A DNA stretch of 64,000 bases from Alphaproteobacteria bacterium UBA6324. GTDB taxonomy: Bacteria > Pseudomonadota > Alphaproteobacteria > CAAGCB01 > CAG-977. Below are positions 41,596 through 51,009 of this stretch, one piece after another. Under the pieces are notes generated by a model. That model saw nothing but the letters and a program-made list of their open reading frames with translations, was not told the DNA's origin and ran no database searches. The translations under genes and the position numbers were made by a program. Location: contig DJSW01000030.1 in the NCBI GenBank assembly GCA_002439085.1, positions 1 to 64,000 of the forward strand. Direction: 5' to 3'. How positions within the stretch are numbered: the stretch's first letter is position 1; each line of letters begins with the position of its first letter.

Positions 41596-42374
41596 ACCGC
41601 CAACCGTTTTTTTACGGTCAGCAGGTCGCGCCACGCCAGTTTTTTTTGCGCGGGGGTGCGCAGCAGAAACGCGGGGTGAAAAGACGCCAGCGCGTCAATG
41701 ACGGTTTCGCCGTCGCGATAACTCATCCACCGGCCTCGCGTTTTCGTTATGCCGGCGTTGGTATTCATCAGGGCGGACACGGCACTGCCGCCCAGCAGCA
41801 GAAGAACATCCGGTTTAACCAGTGCGATGTGGCGGCGCACGAACGGTGTGAACAACGCCATTTCCGATTCGGACGGTTTGCGGTTGGCCGGCGGACGCCA
41901 TGGCAGAATGTTGGAAATATAGACTTGCGTCCTGTCCAATCCGATTGATTTCAGCATCAGATCCAGCAAATGGCCGCTGGCGCCGACAAAGGGCAATCCC
42001 TGCCGGTCTTCCTCCGCGCCGGGGGCTTCGCCGATGATCATCAGGCGGGCGTCCGGATTTCCGGCCGCGAAAACCATATTGGTCGCCGTTTCTTTCAACG
42101 AACAGCCGTCGAAATCGGCGATGGCGGCGCGCAGTTCGTCCAAAGTCGCCGCCTGTCCGGCCAAAGCGATTGTCGGCGGGGGCGGCAAAGGGGCGGATTC
42201 TGTTTTTTGCGGCGCAGGGGCGAACACGACGGGGACGGATTCGACGGCGTCGGCGGGGGCGTCGTTTTTTTCAACCGATGCAAAACGGTTGACGGGGGTG
42301 TCGCCGATCGTTTCGTCAACCCCCGCGGTGATTTGCCATTGCAACAGTTTTTCTGCCGGAATTTGTTCTGTCAT
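41586..42374 (-). CDS. Family 4-type uracil-DNA glycosylase lacking Fe-S ligands
   Basis: The enzyme removes uracil from DNA. The catalytic region IIGEAPGAEEDRQGLPFVGA, the NILPWRPPANRKP block and the LASFHPAFLLR motif are those of family 4 glycosylases. In canonical members four cysteines bind a 4Fe-4S cluster; here the RPP-preceding cysteine is tryptophan and the later one is phenylalanine, leaving only one cysteine, near residue 90. An N-terminal extension of about 80 low-complexity residues, rich in A and P, precedes the domain. Similar cluster-free versions occur in alphaproteobacteria. Confidence 0.88.
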   Translation of the reverse strand: MTEQIPAEKLLQWQITAGVDETIGDTPVNRFASVEKNDAPADAVESVPVVFAPAPQKTESAPLPPPPTIALAGQAATLDELRAAIADFDGCSLKETATNMVFAAGNPDARLMIIGEAPGAEEDRQGLPFVGASGHLLDLMLKSIGLDRTQVYISNILPWRPPANRKPSESEMALFTPFVRRHIALVKPDVLLLLGGSAVSALMNTNAGITKTRGRWMSYRDGETVIDALASFHPAFLLRTPAQKKLAWRDLLTVKKRLAVQS

Positions 42375-42515
42375 GACGGCGAGGATATCACACTTCGCCG
42401 GTCAAAGCGAACCGTTTTCTTATAAATCGGATAATCCGGCCGCGAATCGAGGTCGCACTTGATTTTTTAAGCGAAACAGAACACAATGAACCAACTTTGT
42501 TCAGGAATACCGGTC

Positions 42516-44297
42516 ATGCGCATTCATTCAAAAATATACGCTTTGTTGATTTTGATTCTGGCGGCCTGCGTCCCGCACCACACGGGCGCCGCGCCGGACG
42601 CCGCGGCCGGAAACGCGGAAACGGCGGTTCGGGCGTTGCCGGCGGCGGGGGATTACCTGCTGTATTTGCAGGCGCGGCAGGATCAGGATTTCGCCGCGGC
42701 GGCGAAGTATTTGCAAAAAGCGTTGGACGCCGATCCGGACAACCGCGCTTTGCAATCGGAGATGTTCGCCCTGTTGGCCGTGGACGGCCGGATCGCCGAA
42801 GCCTATCCCTACGCGATGAAAGAATTGGAACACGCGCCCGATTCGCTGTTGGCGTCGCTGGTCGCCGTGTCGTACCATGCGCAGAAAAACGACTATGCCG
42901 CCGCGTTGCGCCAGCTGGAAAGCTTTCACGGCGGGGAGGAGGGGAATTTCCTGTTCCCCTTGATCGAAGTGTGGCTGCAGGCCGGCGCGGGGGATCGCAA
43001 AAAGGCGTTGAAAGCGTTGGAAAAGCTGAACAAGGACGGTTTGGAATCCCTGTATTATTTCCACGCGGCCGCCCTGTACGATTATTGGGGCGAAACGCAA
43101 AAGGCCGAACGGAATTACGAAGCTTTGTTGAGCGAGCCGGGGGGGCTGTCCCTGCGCGCGTCGCAGGTATATGGCAATTTTTTACTGCGCCAAGGGCGGA
43201 CGAAGCAGTTTAACGCTTTGGTCGAAGCCTACCGCAAAGGGGCGAAGTCCTATCCGTTGACGGACGAACGGTTCTTTACCGCCGGCGCGGCGAACGCCGA
43301 TCGCAAAGTGCCTAAAAGTATCGCGTCGCCCAAGGCCGGTCTGGCCGAGGCGTTTTTCGACGTTTCGGGCAGTTTGGCGGAAAAGGGGAATGCGGACGTG
43401 TCGCTGTTTTTCATCCGCTTCGGGTTGGCGCTTGATCCGTCGCTGTCCCTGGCGCGGGTGTTGTTGGGTGAGATTTACGAAAAACAGGGGCGTTACGACG
43501 CCGCGTTGCAACTGTACGCCGAAGAGGGGGAAAACTCCGAAACCTACTTTGCCGGACGGATTCGCATGGGGATCATTTATGCCGAAAAGGGTGATTTGGG
43601 CGCCGCAGAAAAGGTTTTGAAAGAAATGGCCGTCAAACGCCCCGATCTGGCTTTTCCGTGGATCGAACTGGGCGATATTTTCTTGAAAAACAAAAAATTT
43701 CCGCAGGCGATCGACGCCTATTCGCAGGCGGTTGAAAGAATTCCCCTCCCGAACCGTTCGCATTGGGGGCTGTTTTACAGCCGCGGCGTCGCTTATGAAC
43801 GCAACGGACAGTGGGATTTGGCTGAACAGGATTTGTTGCAGGCGCTGATTCTGTCGCCGGATCAGCCGCTGACCCTGAACTATTTGGGGTATTCATGGAT
43901 CGAACGCGGGAAAAATATCCGGAAAGCCAAGGAAATGTTGGAAACGGCGGCGTTTTTGGCACCGCGCGAAGGGTTCGTCATCGACAGTTTGGGGTGGACG
44001 TACTACCTTTTAAAGGAATATCCGAAAGCCGTCGGTATTTTGGAAAACGCCGTCGGTTTGGATCCCGACAGTGCCGTGATCAACGACCATTTGGGGGACG
44101 CCTATTGGCGCGTCGGTCGCAAACGCGAGGCGCGGTTCCAATGGGCGAAAGCTTTGGCGATGAAGGACGATTTTTCCGGCGACGGGCGCGCGCGCGTGGA
44201 AATGAAGTTGGAGCAAGGGCTTGACCGTGTCGGCGATCGGTTGAATCTGCGCGCGGGAACGTTGAAAAAAGCCAAAAAATCGAGAAAGTCGAAATGA
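42516..44297 (+). CDS. TPR-repeat lipoprotein
   Basis: The protein has 593 residues from the ATG at 42516. A lipoprotein signal ends in ILAACVP with cysteine 18, so the protein is anchored facing the periplasm. At least eight tetratricopeptide repeats follow, clearest at AAAKYLQKALDADPDN, KFPQAIDAYSQAVERIP and the C-terminal PKAVGILENAVGLDPDSA. The tail is basic (KKAKKSRKSK). It is probably a scaffold in the envelope. Its stop overlaps ispE (ATGA), an arrangement common in alphaproteobacteria. Confidence 0.88.
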   Translation: MRIHSKIYALLILILAACVPHHTGAAPDAAAGNAETAVRALPAAGDYLLYLQARQDQDFAAAAKYLQKALDADPDNRALQSEMFALLAVDGRIAEAYPYAMKELEHAPDSLLASLVAVSYHAQKNDYAAALRQLESFHGGEEGNFLFPLIEVWLQAGAGDRKKALKALEKLNKDGLESLYYFHAAALYDYWGETQKAERNYEALLSEPGGLSLRASQVYGNFLLRQGRTKQFNALVEAYRKGAKSYPLTDERFFTAGAANADRKVPKSIASPKAGLAEAFFDVSGSLAEKGNADVSLFFIRFGLALDPSLSLARVLLGEIYEKQGRYDAALQLYAEEGENSETYFAGRIRMGIIYAEKGDLGAAEKVLKEMAVKRPDLAFPWIELGDIFLKNKKFPQAIDAYSQAVERIPLPNRSHWGLFYSRGVAYERNGQWDLAEQDLLQALILSPDQPLTLNYLGYSWIERGKNIRKAKEMLETAAFLAPREGFVIDSLGWTYYLLKEYPKAVGILENAVGLDPDSAVINDHLGDAYWRVGRKREARFQWAKALAMKDDFSGDGRARVEMKLEQGLDRVGDRLNLRAGTLKKAKKSRKSK

Positions 44298-45148
44298 ACG
44301 CCGTTTGTGAAAAGGCTCCGGCCAAAGTCAATTTGTATCTGCACGTCACGGGGCGGCGCGCGGACGGATACCATTTGCTGGACAGTCTGTTTGTTTTCGC
44401 CGCGGACGGCGATGTCGTCACGGTTCGTCCGGCGGAAAAGCTGAGTTTGCGGATCACGGGACCTTACGCCGGCGCGTTGCCGGGCACGGGCGACAATATC
44501 GTGTTGAAAGCCGCGCGGATGTTGGCGCGAAAATGCGGGTGCGAACCGGCGGCCGAGATCACGCTGGAAAAGAATCTGCCCGTCGCGTCGGGAATCGGCG
44601 GCGGGTCGTCGGACGCGGCGGCGGCGCTGAAAGCGTTGTCAAAGCTGTGGCAATGCGATGTCGCGCGCGGGGATTTGGATGAAATCGCGCTGGCGTTGGG
44701 GGCGGACGTGCCGTCCTGTCTGGCGGCCGAAGCGGTGCAGGTTTCCGGAATCGGCGAAGTGTTGACGCCCGCGCCGGAATTGCCGCCGCTGTGTTTGCTG
44801 CTGGTCAATCCGAACCGTCCGGTTTCCACGCCCGCCGTTTTTAAGGCGCGCGATCCCGTGTTTTCCGATCCCGCCCCTTTCACGGAAAAAATGACGGATT
44901 TCGACGCTTTTGTCGCGGAATTGAAAAAGCGGCATAATGATCTGAGCGACGCCGCCTGTCGCTTGGAACCCGCCGTTTCAGAGGTGTTGCGGGCGTTGGA
45001 ATCCGCCCCCGCGTGCCGTTTGGCGCGGATGTCCGGCAGTGGCGGAACGTGTTTCGGCGTGTTCAAAACGGATCGGGACGCGTCATCATGTTTGTACGAA
45101 ATGCGCGAAAAACACCCTGATTGGTGGTTTTTAAATACGCGCGTTTGA
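44294..45148 (+). CDS. ispE: 4-diphosphocytidyl-2-C-methyl-D-erythritol kinase IspE
   Basis: IspE phosphorylates CDP-methylerythritol in the non-mevalonate isoprenoid pathway. The GHMP-kinase motif PVASGIGGGSSDAAAAL lies near residue 95, the N-terminus has EKAPAKVNLYLHVTGRRADG, and RMSGSGGTCFGVF closes the ATP site near the C-terminus. The 284-residue length is normal. It is translationally coupled to the TPR lipoprotein gene. Confidence 0.97.
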   Translation: MNAVCEKAPAKVNLYLHVTGRRADGYHLLDSLFVFAADGDVVTVRPAEKLSLRITGPYAGALPGTGDNIVLKAARMLARKCGCEPAAEITLEKNLPVASGIGGGSSDAAAALKALSKLWQCDVARGDLDEIALALGADVPSCLAAEAVQVSGIGEVLTPAPELPPLCLLLVNPNRPVSTPAVFKARDPVFSDPAPFTEKMTDFDAFVAELKKRHNDLSDAACRLEPAVSEVLRALESAPACRLARMSGSGGTCFGVFKTDRDASSCLYEMREKHPDWWFLNTRV

Positions 45149-45244
45149 TAAAAAGCGCTTGTAGGAATACGGCGACTTATGTATAAAAAAAGGTTGATTG
45201 CCAGAGGCGGTCGGTCGTTTGAACCCTAGTCGGGAGATGTTTGT

Positions 45245-46438
45245 ATGTTAAAAAATCGCTCTTTGTCGTTTTTTGCCTGTGTCGTGGCGTCCGTTTTGAT
45301 GCTGAACGGCTGTCTGAAGAAAAAGGACGCGGCCGTGCAGGTCGTGCAAAAACCGCACGTCACCGTGGAAAAGGCGGGCTATAAAGCCTATACCGAACGT
45401 TTCAGTTTCCCCGGACGGGTTGACGCCGTTAATTCCGTGACGTTGAAAGCCCGCGTCGCCGGATTTTTGAAAGATCGCCTGTTTGAAGAAGGTGATATTG
45501 TTAAAAAAGGTCAGATCCTGTTCGTTTTGGAACGCGAACCGTTTGAAGCAAAGGTCGCCGAGGCCGCCGCCAATCTGGCTAAAGCCGAAGCCGACGCCAA
45601 AAACACCAAGCTGGATTTGGATCGCGCCTTGGAATTGCGCAAAACGGGGAATATTTCCCAATCGACCGTCGATACGCGCGAAGCGCAAAACAGCATCGCC
45701 AAGGGCGCCGTCGCGCAGGCGCAGGCCGCTTTGAAACTGGCCAAGCTGGATTTGAGCTACACCGACATCAAAGCGCCGTTCACCGGAAAAATCGGTTTGT
45801 CCGCCTATTCCGCCGGCGAATACCTGTCCGTCAATTCCACGTTGGCGACGATGGTCAGCTACGATCCGATCTATGTGCTGTTTTCGGTGTCCGAACGCGA
45901 ATTGCTGGCCATGCAGAGCGCGGGGATGCTGAAATCCGGCAACGACAATCTGGCGATTTCCCTGATCATGGCGGATTCGTCGGTTTACCGTTACGGCGGT
46001 CAGATCAACTTCACCGACGTCATCGTTGACGATTCGACCGACACCGTCAAATTGCGCGCCGTGTTCCCGAACCCGTCCAAACAGCTGGTTTCCGGCCAGT
46101 TCGTTTCCGTTTTGCTGGAATACGAAGCGCCCGAGGAAAAGGTCGTCATTTCGCAGGCCGCCCTGATGTCGTCCGCCACGTCCAAATACGTTTACGTCGT
46201 TGACGCGCAGAACAAGGTCGTCAACAAACCCGTCGCCGTCGGCGCGGAACAGGGCAAGGACATCGTCGTCACCGACGGGTTGGAAGCCGGTGACCGCGTC
46301 ATCGTCAGCGGTTTGCAGAAAGTTCGTCCGGGGCAGGAAGTCGTGATTGACGCCGCGCCGAAAAAACAGGCCGCCGCGCCCGAAAAAACGGCGGCGAAAA
46401 AGGAACGGGCGAAAGCCGCCGCTCCGGCTAAGAAATAA
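45245..46438 (+). CDS. RND efflux periplasmic adaptor (membrane-fusion) lipoprotein
   Basis: This 397-residue adaptor links an RND pump to an outer-membrane channel. A lipoprotein signal ends in MLNGC with cysteine 23. The lipoyl half-motif VTLKARVAGFLKDRLFEEGD, the alpha-hairpin (AAANLAKAEADAKN to LAKLDLSYTDIKAPFTGKIG) and the beta-barrel domain follow the MexA/AcrA plan. The C-terminus is a KA-rich tail. The permease gene follows 11 bases downstream. No regulator or outer-membrane factor gene is adjacent. Confidence 0.95.
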   Translation: MLKNRSLSFFACVVASVLMLNGCLKKKDAAVQVVQKPHVTVEKAGYKAYTERFSFPGRVDAVNSVTLKARVAGFLKDRLFEEGDIVKKGQILFVLEREPFEAKVAEAAANLAKAEADAKNTKLDLDRALELRKTGNISQSTVDTREAQNSIAKGAVAQAQAALKLAKLDLSYTDIKAPFTGKIGLSAYSAGEYLSVNSTLATMVSYDPIYVLFSVSERELLAMQSAGMLKSGNDNLAISLIMADSSVYRYGGQINFTDVIVDDSTDTVKLRAVFPNPSKQLVSGQFVSVLLEYEAPEEKVVISQAALMSSATSKYVYVVDAQNKVVNKPVAVGAEQGKDIVVTDGLEAGDRVIVSGLQKVRPGQEVVIDAAPKKQAAAPEKTAAKKERAKAAAPAKK

Positions 46439-46449
46439 GGATTGCGCCC

Positions 46450-49400
46450 ATGTTTTCGCGTATTTTCATTAAAAGACCCCGTCTGGCGATCGTTATTTCT
46501 TTGGTGATTTCGATCGCGGGGTTGATTTCGTTAAAAACCATTCCGGTGGCGCAGTTGCCGGACGTTGTTCCGCCGTCGGTTTCCGTTTCGGCGACCTACC
46601 CCGGCGCGTCCGCGGAAGTGATCGAACAAACCGTCGCGCAGATTCTGGAATCGCAGATCAACGGCGTTGACAATATGCTGTACATGGAATCGACCAGCTC
46701 CAACGACGGGTCGTATTCCCTGACGGTGACGTTCGCGTTGGGCACCGATCCAGACATGAACACGGTCAACGTGCAGAACCGCGTCAACCAAGTGTCCACA
46801 AAACTGCCCTCCGAAGTGCAGCAGCAGGGCGTCACGGTGAAGAAAAACACGTCGTCCATGTTGATGGCGTTTGCTTTGTATTCACCCGACGAATCTCGCG
46901 CGTCGAACTTTTTGGCGAACTATATGACTTCGCGCGTCAAAGACGATTTGGCGCGTATCACCGGCGTCGGCGAAGTCAACACGTTCGGCGACATCGACTA
47001 TAGTATGCGCGTGTGGATCGACGCGGAGCGTCTGGCCAATCTGGGGTTGACGAACGCGGATGTCATTTCCGCCATTTCGTCGCAGAACATCCAGCCCGCC
47101 ATCGGTTCCGTCGGCGCTTCGCCCGCCCCCAAGGATCAGCAGCTGCAGCTGACGCTGAAAACGTCCGGCCGTTTGAGCACGCCCGAAGAGTTCGGCAACA
47201 TCATTTTGCGCGCGAACAAAGACGGCGGTCTGCTGCGGTTGAAAGACGTGGCCAAAATCGAACTGGGAACGACGACGTACGCTTCGACGATTCAATACAA
47301 CGGCCGTCCGGCGTCCGGCGCGATGATCAACCTCGCCCCTGGCGCGAACGCGATGAACGTGGCGACGAAGGTCAAGGCGGAATTGGAAAGAATGAAGCCG
47401 TTCTTCCCCGAAGGGGTGGACTACGTCACCATTTTCGACACGACCGTTTTCATCGAAGCGACCGTTGACGAAGTGTTGCACACGATTTTTGAAGCGTTCG
47501 TTCTGGTTTTGATGGTCGTTTACCTGTCTTTGGGCACATGGCGCGCGACGTTGATTCCCGCGATCGCCGTTCCGGTGTCGTTGATCGGCACGTTCATTTT
47601 CATGGCACCGTTCGGCATTTCCGCCAACACGATTTCCCTGCTGTCCATCGTTCTGGTCATCGGCATCGTGGTGGACGACGCGATCATGGTCGTCGAAAAC
47701 ACCGAACGCGTGATTGACGAGGAACCCGACCTTTCCGTGCCGGACGCCGTCGCAAAGGCGATGAGCCAGATTACCGCGCCGATTATCGCGATCACGCTGG
47801 TTATTTTGTCCGTGTTCGTTCCGGTCATTTTCATTCCGGGCATTACGGGACAGCTGTACAAGCAGTTCGCCGTGACCGTGTCGTGTTCAATGCTGATTTC
47901 CGCGTTGAACGCGTTGACGCTGTCGCCGGCGTTGTGCGCGATTTTGTTGCGCCGCGGCCAGAAAAGCCAGAAAGGGTTGGTGCCGTGGGTGATGCGTCAG
48001 ATCGACAAGGGGCGCGACGGGTATTCCGCCGTCGTCAAACGTTTGGTGCGTCATTCGTCCCTGTCCGTTTTGATCATCGCCGGCGTTATCGCCGCCGCGG
48101 TCGGAATGAACGAAATCACGCCGTCCGGATTCTTGCCCGATGAAGATCAGGGCGTCGCGATGATCGACGTCCAGTTGCCCGAAGGCGCGTCGCAAGATCG
48201 TACCTTGGCTGTTTTGAAACAGGTGTTCGAGATCGTTCACGCTCATCCGGCCGTTGAAAACGTGATGGGCGTCGCCGGTCACAGCATGATCGGCGGCAAC
48301 GGGTCGAATTTCGGCATGATGATCGCCGGTTTGAAACCCTATGAAGTCCGCCGCGACACGTCAATGCAGGTGCAGGCGTTGCTGGCGAAGTTGCAGCCGC
48401 AATTCAACCAGATTCAGGGCGCGCTGATCCGTGCGTTCAATATGCCCGCCATTCCCGGCATCGGCATGGCCAACGGTTTCGATTACCGTTTGCAGAACGG
48501 TCAGGGCGAAACGCCGCAGAATATGGAACAGGTGATGTACAAGCTGTTGATGGCCGCGAATCAGGATCCGAAGCTGTCCATGGTTTACAGCACGTTCAAC
48601 ACGGCCACGCCGCAGCTGTTCGTCGAGCTTGACCGCACAAAGGCGCAAATGCTGGGCGTCGGCATCAAAGACGTGTTTTCGCAGTTGCAATCGACCCTGG
48701 GGTATGCCTACATCAACGATTTCACGTTGGCCGGCCGCGTGTACGAAGTCAACCTGCAAGGGCGTGAAGACGACCGCAGCAAACAGGATGACATCTTCCG
48801 CATTCATGTACGCAACGACAAAGGCGAAATGGTGCCTTTGCGTTCGCTGTTGACGGTGAAATCCATTCTTGGACCCCAGCAGTTGACGCGTTACAACAAC
48901 ATGATGACGGTCAAAATCAACGGTTCGCCTGCCGCGGGCGTCAGTTCGACGCAGGCTATGGACGAAATGGAACGCCTGTCCAAAGAGGTGCTGCCCAAAG
49001 GGTATGAATACGAATGGACGGGGATGTCCCTGCAGGAAAAAGAGGCCGGCGGTCAGACGGCCGTCGTTTTGGTGCTGGCTTTCCTGTTTGCCTATCTGTT
49101 CTTGGTGGCGTTGTATGAAAGCTGGATGATCCCCATCACCGTTTTGCTGTCGGTGTCGGTGGCTTTGCTGGGGGCGTTGATTTTCCTGTACACGTTCGGG
49201 CTGGTCAATAACGTTTACGCGCAGATCGGTATGATTTTGCTGATCGCCCAAGCGTCCAAAAACGCCATTCTGATCGTCGAATTCGCAAAGGTTCTGCACG
49301 AAGAGGGTGTTGATACGCAGGAGGCGGCCATTCAAGCGGCTCACTTGCGTTTCCGCGCGGTGATGATGACGGCGGTGTCCTTTATTCTGGGGTTGTTGCC

Positions 49401-49611
49401 GTTGGTGATCGCGTCGGGCGCGGGAGCTATGGCGCGCCGTTCCGTCGGCACGACGGTGTTCGGCGGCATGATCGCCGCGACGGCGTTCGGTATTTTCGTC
49501 ATTCCGATGCTGTTCGTCGTGTTCGTCAACCGGCGTGAAAAATTCCACGCAAAACGGCAATCAAAGCTGGAAAAGGAAGCGGCGGCCGTTACGGGTTCCG
49601 CAAACGAATAA
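46450..49611 (+). CDS. RND efflux permease (AcrB/HAE1 family)
   Basis: The 1053-residue inner-membrane pump has the full duplicated architecture: twelve membrane segments and two large periplasmic loops. FIKRPRLAIVISLVISIAGL opens it, the proton-relay aspartates lie in IVVDDAIMVVENTERV, and the second half has the repeat unit with IAQASKNAILIVEFAK and GLLPLVIASGAGA. It is the HAE1 (drug-type) branch. It forms an operon with the adaptor and ends in a terminator; the outer-membrane partner must be encoded elsewhere. Confidence 0.96.
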   Translation: MFSRIFIKRPRLAIVISLVISIAGLISLKTIPVAQLPDVVPPSVSVSATYPGASAEVIEQTVAQILESQINGVDNMLYMESTSSNDGSYSLTVTFALGTDPDMNTVNVQNRVNQVSTKLPSEVQQQGVTVKKNTSSMLMAFALYSPDESRASNFLANYMTSRVKDDLARITGVGEVNTFGDIDYSMRVWIDAERLANLGLTNADVISAISSQNIQPAIGSVGASPAPKDQQLQLTLKTSGRLSTPEEFGNIILRANKDGGLLRLKDVAKIELGTTTYASTIQYNGRPASGAMINLAPGANAMNVATKVKAELERMKPFFPEGVDYVTIFDTTVFIEATVDEVLHTIFEAFVLVLMVVYLSLGTWRATLIPAIAVPVSLIGTFIFMAPFGISANTISLLSIVLVIGIVVDDAIMVVENTERVIDEEPDLSVPDAVAKAMSQITAPIIAITLVILSVFVPVIFIPGITGQLYKQFAVTVSCSMLISALNALTLSPALCAILLRRGQKSQKGLVPWVMRQIDKGRDGYSAVVKRLVRHSSLSVLIIAGVIAAAVGMNEITPSGFLPDEDQGVAMIDVQLPEGASQDRTLAVLKQVFEIVHAHPAVENVMGVAGHSMIGGNGSNFGMMIAGLKPYEVRRDTSMQVQALLAKLQPQFNQIQGALIRAFNMPAIPGIGMANGFDYRLQNGQGETPQNMEQVMYKLLMAANQDPKLSMVYSTFNTATPQLFVELDRTKAQMLGVGIKDVFSQLQSTLGYAYINDFTLAGRVYEVNLQGREDDRSKQDDIFRIHVRNDKGEMVPLRSLLTVKSILGPQQLTRYNNMMTVKINGSPAAGVSSTQAMDEMERLSKEVLPKGYEYEWTGMSLQEKEAGGQTAVVLVLAFLFAYLFLVALYESWMIPITVLLSVSVALLGALIFLYTFGLVNNVYAQIGMILLIAQASKNAILIVEFAKVLHEEGVDTQEAAIQAAHLRFRAVMMTAVSFILGLLPLVIASGAGAMARRSVGTTVFGGMIAATAFGIFVIPMLFVVFVNRREKFHAKRQSKLEKEAAAVTGSANE

Positions 49612-49612
49612 G

Positions 49613-49645
49613 GCAAAGGCGGCCGCACGAACGGCCGCCTTTCAT
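49613..49645 (+). terminator. Intrinsic terminator after the RND pump
   Basis: AAAGGCGGCCG (49615-49625) pairs with CGGCCGCCTTT (49632-49642) around CACGAA. Only a short, broken T-run follows, so termination may be incomplete. Confidence 0.7.
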
Positions 49646-49670
49646 TTAAAAATAAAACGGGAGAATCGGT

Positions 49671-50114
49671 ATGGCTAATATTCTGGACAAGATTCACAGC
49701 GCGATCAACGTGTTGAAAAACGAAGAGGCGGGCAAGGTGGAAATGACCGACGCCGAAAAACGGATGATGCGGGAAATGTGCTATATCGGCGATCCGGAAA
49801 CGTTGAAAGCGCAGGGAACGCGTTTTATCCTGCCGGTCGGGCTGGTGATTTCAAAATACGCCCGATTGGGGAAAAACTGCGTGTTGTATCAAAACGTGAC
49901 GATCGGCGGCAAAGACTATCCCAACCGCGTCGGAAACCCCGACAACTATCCGCAAATCGGGGACAATGCGATCGTTTATCCGGGGGCGTTTATCATCGGA
50001 CCCGTTAAAATCGGCGCCAACTGCATCATCGGGGCAAACACCGTTGTGGTCAGCGACGTTCCCGACAATTCGATGGTCGCGGGAAATCCGGCAAAAATCA
50101 TGCCGAGAGGATAA
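49671..50114 (+). CDS. Hexapeptide-repeat (left-handed beta-helix) acetyltransferase
   Basis: The 147-residue protein has a helical N-terminus of about 50 residues, then hexapeptide repeats (GKNCVLYQNVTIGG, IGDNAIVYPGAFIIG, IGANCIIGANTVVV) that form a left-handed beta-helix, and ends with SMVAGNPAKIM, the usual closing turn. This is the serine-acetyltransferase-like branch of O-acetyltransferases, shorter than CysE and lacking its long N-terminal domain. The acceptor is unknown; sugar acetylation of a surface polymer is possible. A bidirectional terminator follows. Confidence 0.88.
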   Translation: MANILDKIHSAINVLKNEEAGKVEMTDAEKRMMREMCYIGDPETLKAQGTRFILPVGLVISKYARLGKNCVLYQNVTIGGKDYPNRVGNPDNYPQIGDNAIVYPGAFIIGPVKIGANCIIGANTVVVSDVPDNSMVAGNPAKIMPRG

Positions 50115-50127
50115 AAAAACACGTCTT

Positions 50128-50168
50128 AAAAACCCCGTCTTTCGTTGAAAGGCGGGGTTTTCGTTTTC
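50128..50168. terminator. Bidirectional terminator between convergent genes
   Basis: AAAACCCCG-CTTTC pairs with GAAAG-CGGGGTTTT around GTT. T-runs on both strands let it serve the acetyltransferase gene on the left and the hydrolase gene that ends at 50178. Confidence 0.85.
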
Positions 50169-50177
50169 TTGGTTCAT

Positions 50178-51002
50178 TTATGAATAATGGCGGTTCAGCC
50201 AGTCAACCACGTCGTCGCTGGCGCCGAAATCGTACAAATTGATATGTCCGCCGTCCGGATACAGTTTCAACGTTTTGTCGGCGACGGGGGCGGTTTCGTA
50301 CATTTCGCGGCCTTGTTCGACGGGAACGGTGCGGTCGCGTTCGCCGTGCAGGAACAGCACCGGCGCGGTCAGGGATTTGATCCGTTTTTTGGAATCGAAC
50401 GTATCTTTGATCAGATATTTGATCGGGAAAATCTTATAGTGATACTGCGCGGCGGCCGTCATGGACGTGAATCCGCATTCCAGCACCAATCCGGCGGGCG
50501 GGCGGATCGCGGCCAACCCGTTGGCGACGCCCGTTCCCATGGACATTCCGTAATAGACGACGCGCGCTTTGCCGTCCTGTCGCCGGTTGATGAAATCCAA
50601 AGCGGCCGCGGCGTCCGTGATCAGCCCCTTTTCCGTCGGTTTTCCGGCGTTTTCGCCGAATCCGCGGTATTCAAGCAACAGCGCGCCGTATCCCGTGTTG
50701 ACGATCGGGATCAGCTTGTGCGCCGCGTCGCCGGCTTCGCCCGTGTTGCCGTGCAGGTACAGGACGGTCGGCATCAACCGGCCGTCTTTGCCGGTTTTCG
50801 GCGCGGTGTAATAGGAAATAAGTGTCAATCCGTCGGGCGTTTCAATGTTCACCTGTTCCATTTTCGGGGATTTGCCGCGGTGCGGCGTGTTAACGTGCGT
50901 GTAAGGGTTGTACATCAAGCGGCGTTGAAAAACGTAAACCGCCGCCGTCGCCAGCAGGTACAGGAACAGCAGACCGGCGATGATTTGCAAAGAAAGGGGC
51001 AT
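50178..51002 (-). CDS. Membrane-anchored alpha/beta hydrolase
   Basis: The 274-residue protein starts at the ATG at 51002, preceded by AGGACGAAA. One N-terminal membrane segment (LQIIAGLLFLYLLATAAVYVF) anchors an alpha/beta hydrolase domain. The nucleophile elbow is YYGMSMGTGVA, LYLHGNTGEAG gives the oxyanion loop, FLHGERDRTVP carries the acid and DGGHINLYDF the histidine, so the triad is complete. It resembles the BEM46/ABHD13 branch. The substrate is unknown. It is 8 bases from the lipoprotein gene upstream on the same strand. Confidence 0.88.
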   Translation of the reverse strand: MPLSLQIIAGLLFLYLLATAAVYVFQRRLMYNPYTHVNTPHRGKSPKMEQVNIETPDGLTLISYYTAPKTGKDGRLMPTVLYLHGNTGEAGDAAHKLIPIVNTGYGALLLEYRGFGENAGKPTEKGLITDAAAALDFINRRQDGKARVVYYGMSMGTGVANGLAAIRPPAGLVLECGFTSMTAAAQYHYKIFPIKYLIKDTFDSKKRIKSLTAPVLFLHGERDRTVPVEQGREMYETAPVADKTLKLYPDGGHINLYDFGASDDVVDWLNRHYS

Positions 51003-51009
51003 TTTCGTC

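Noticed and set aside
40756..41600. Complete IS1-family element.
   Set aside because: No InsB frame, no terminal inverted repeats and no target duplication were found.
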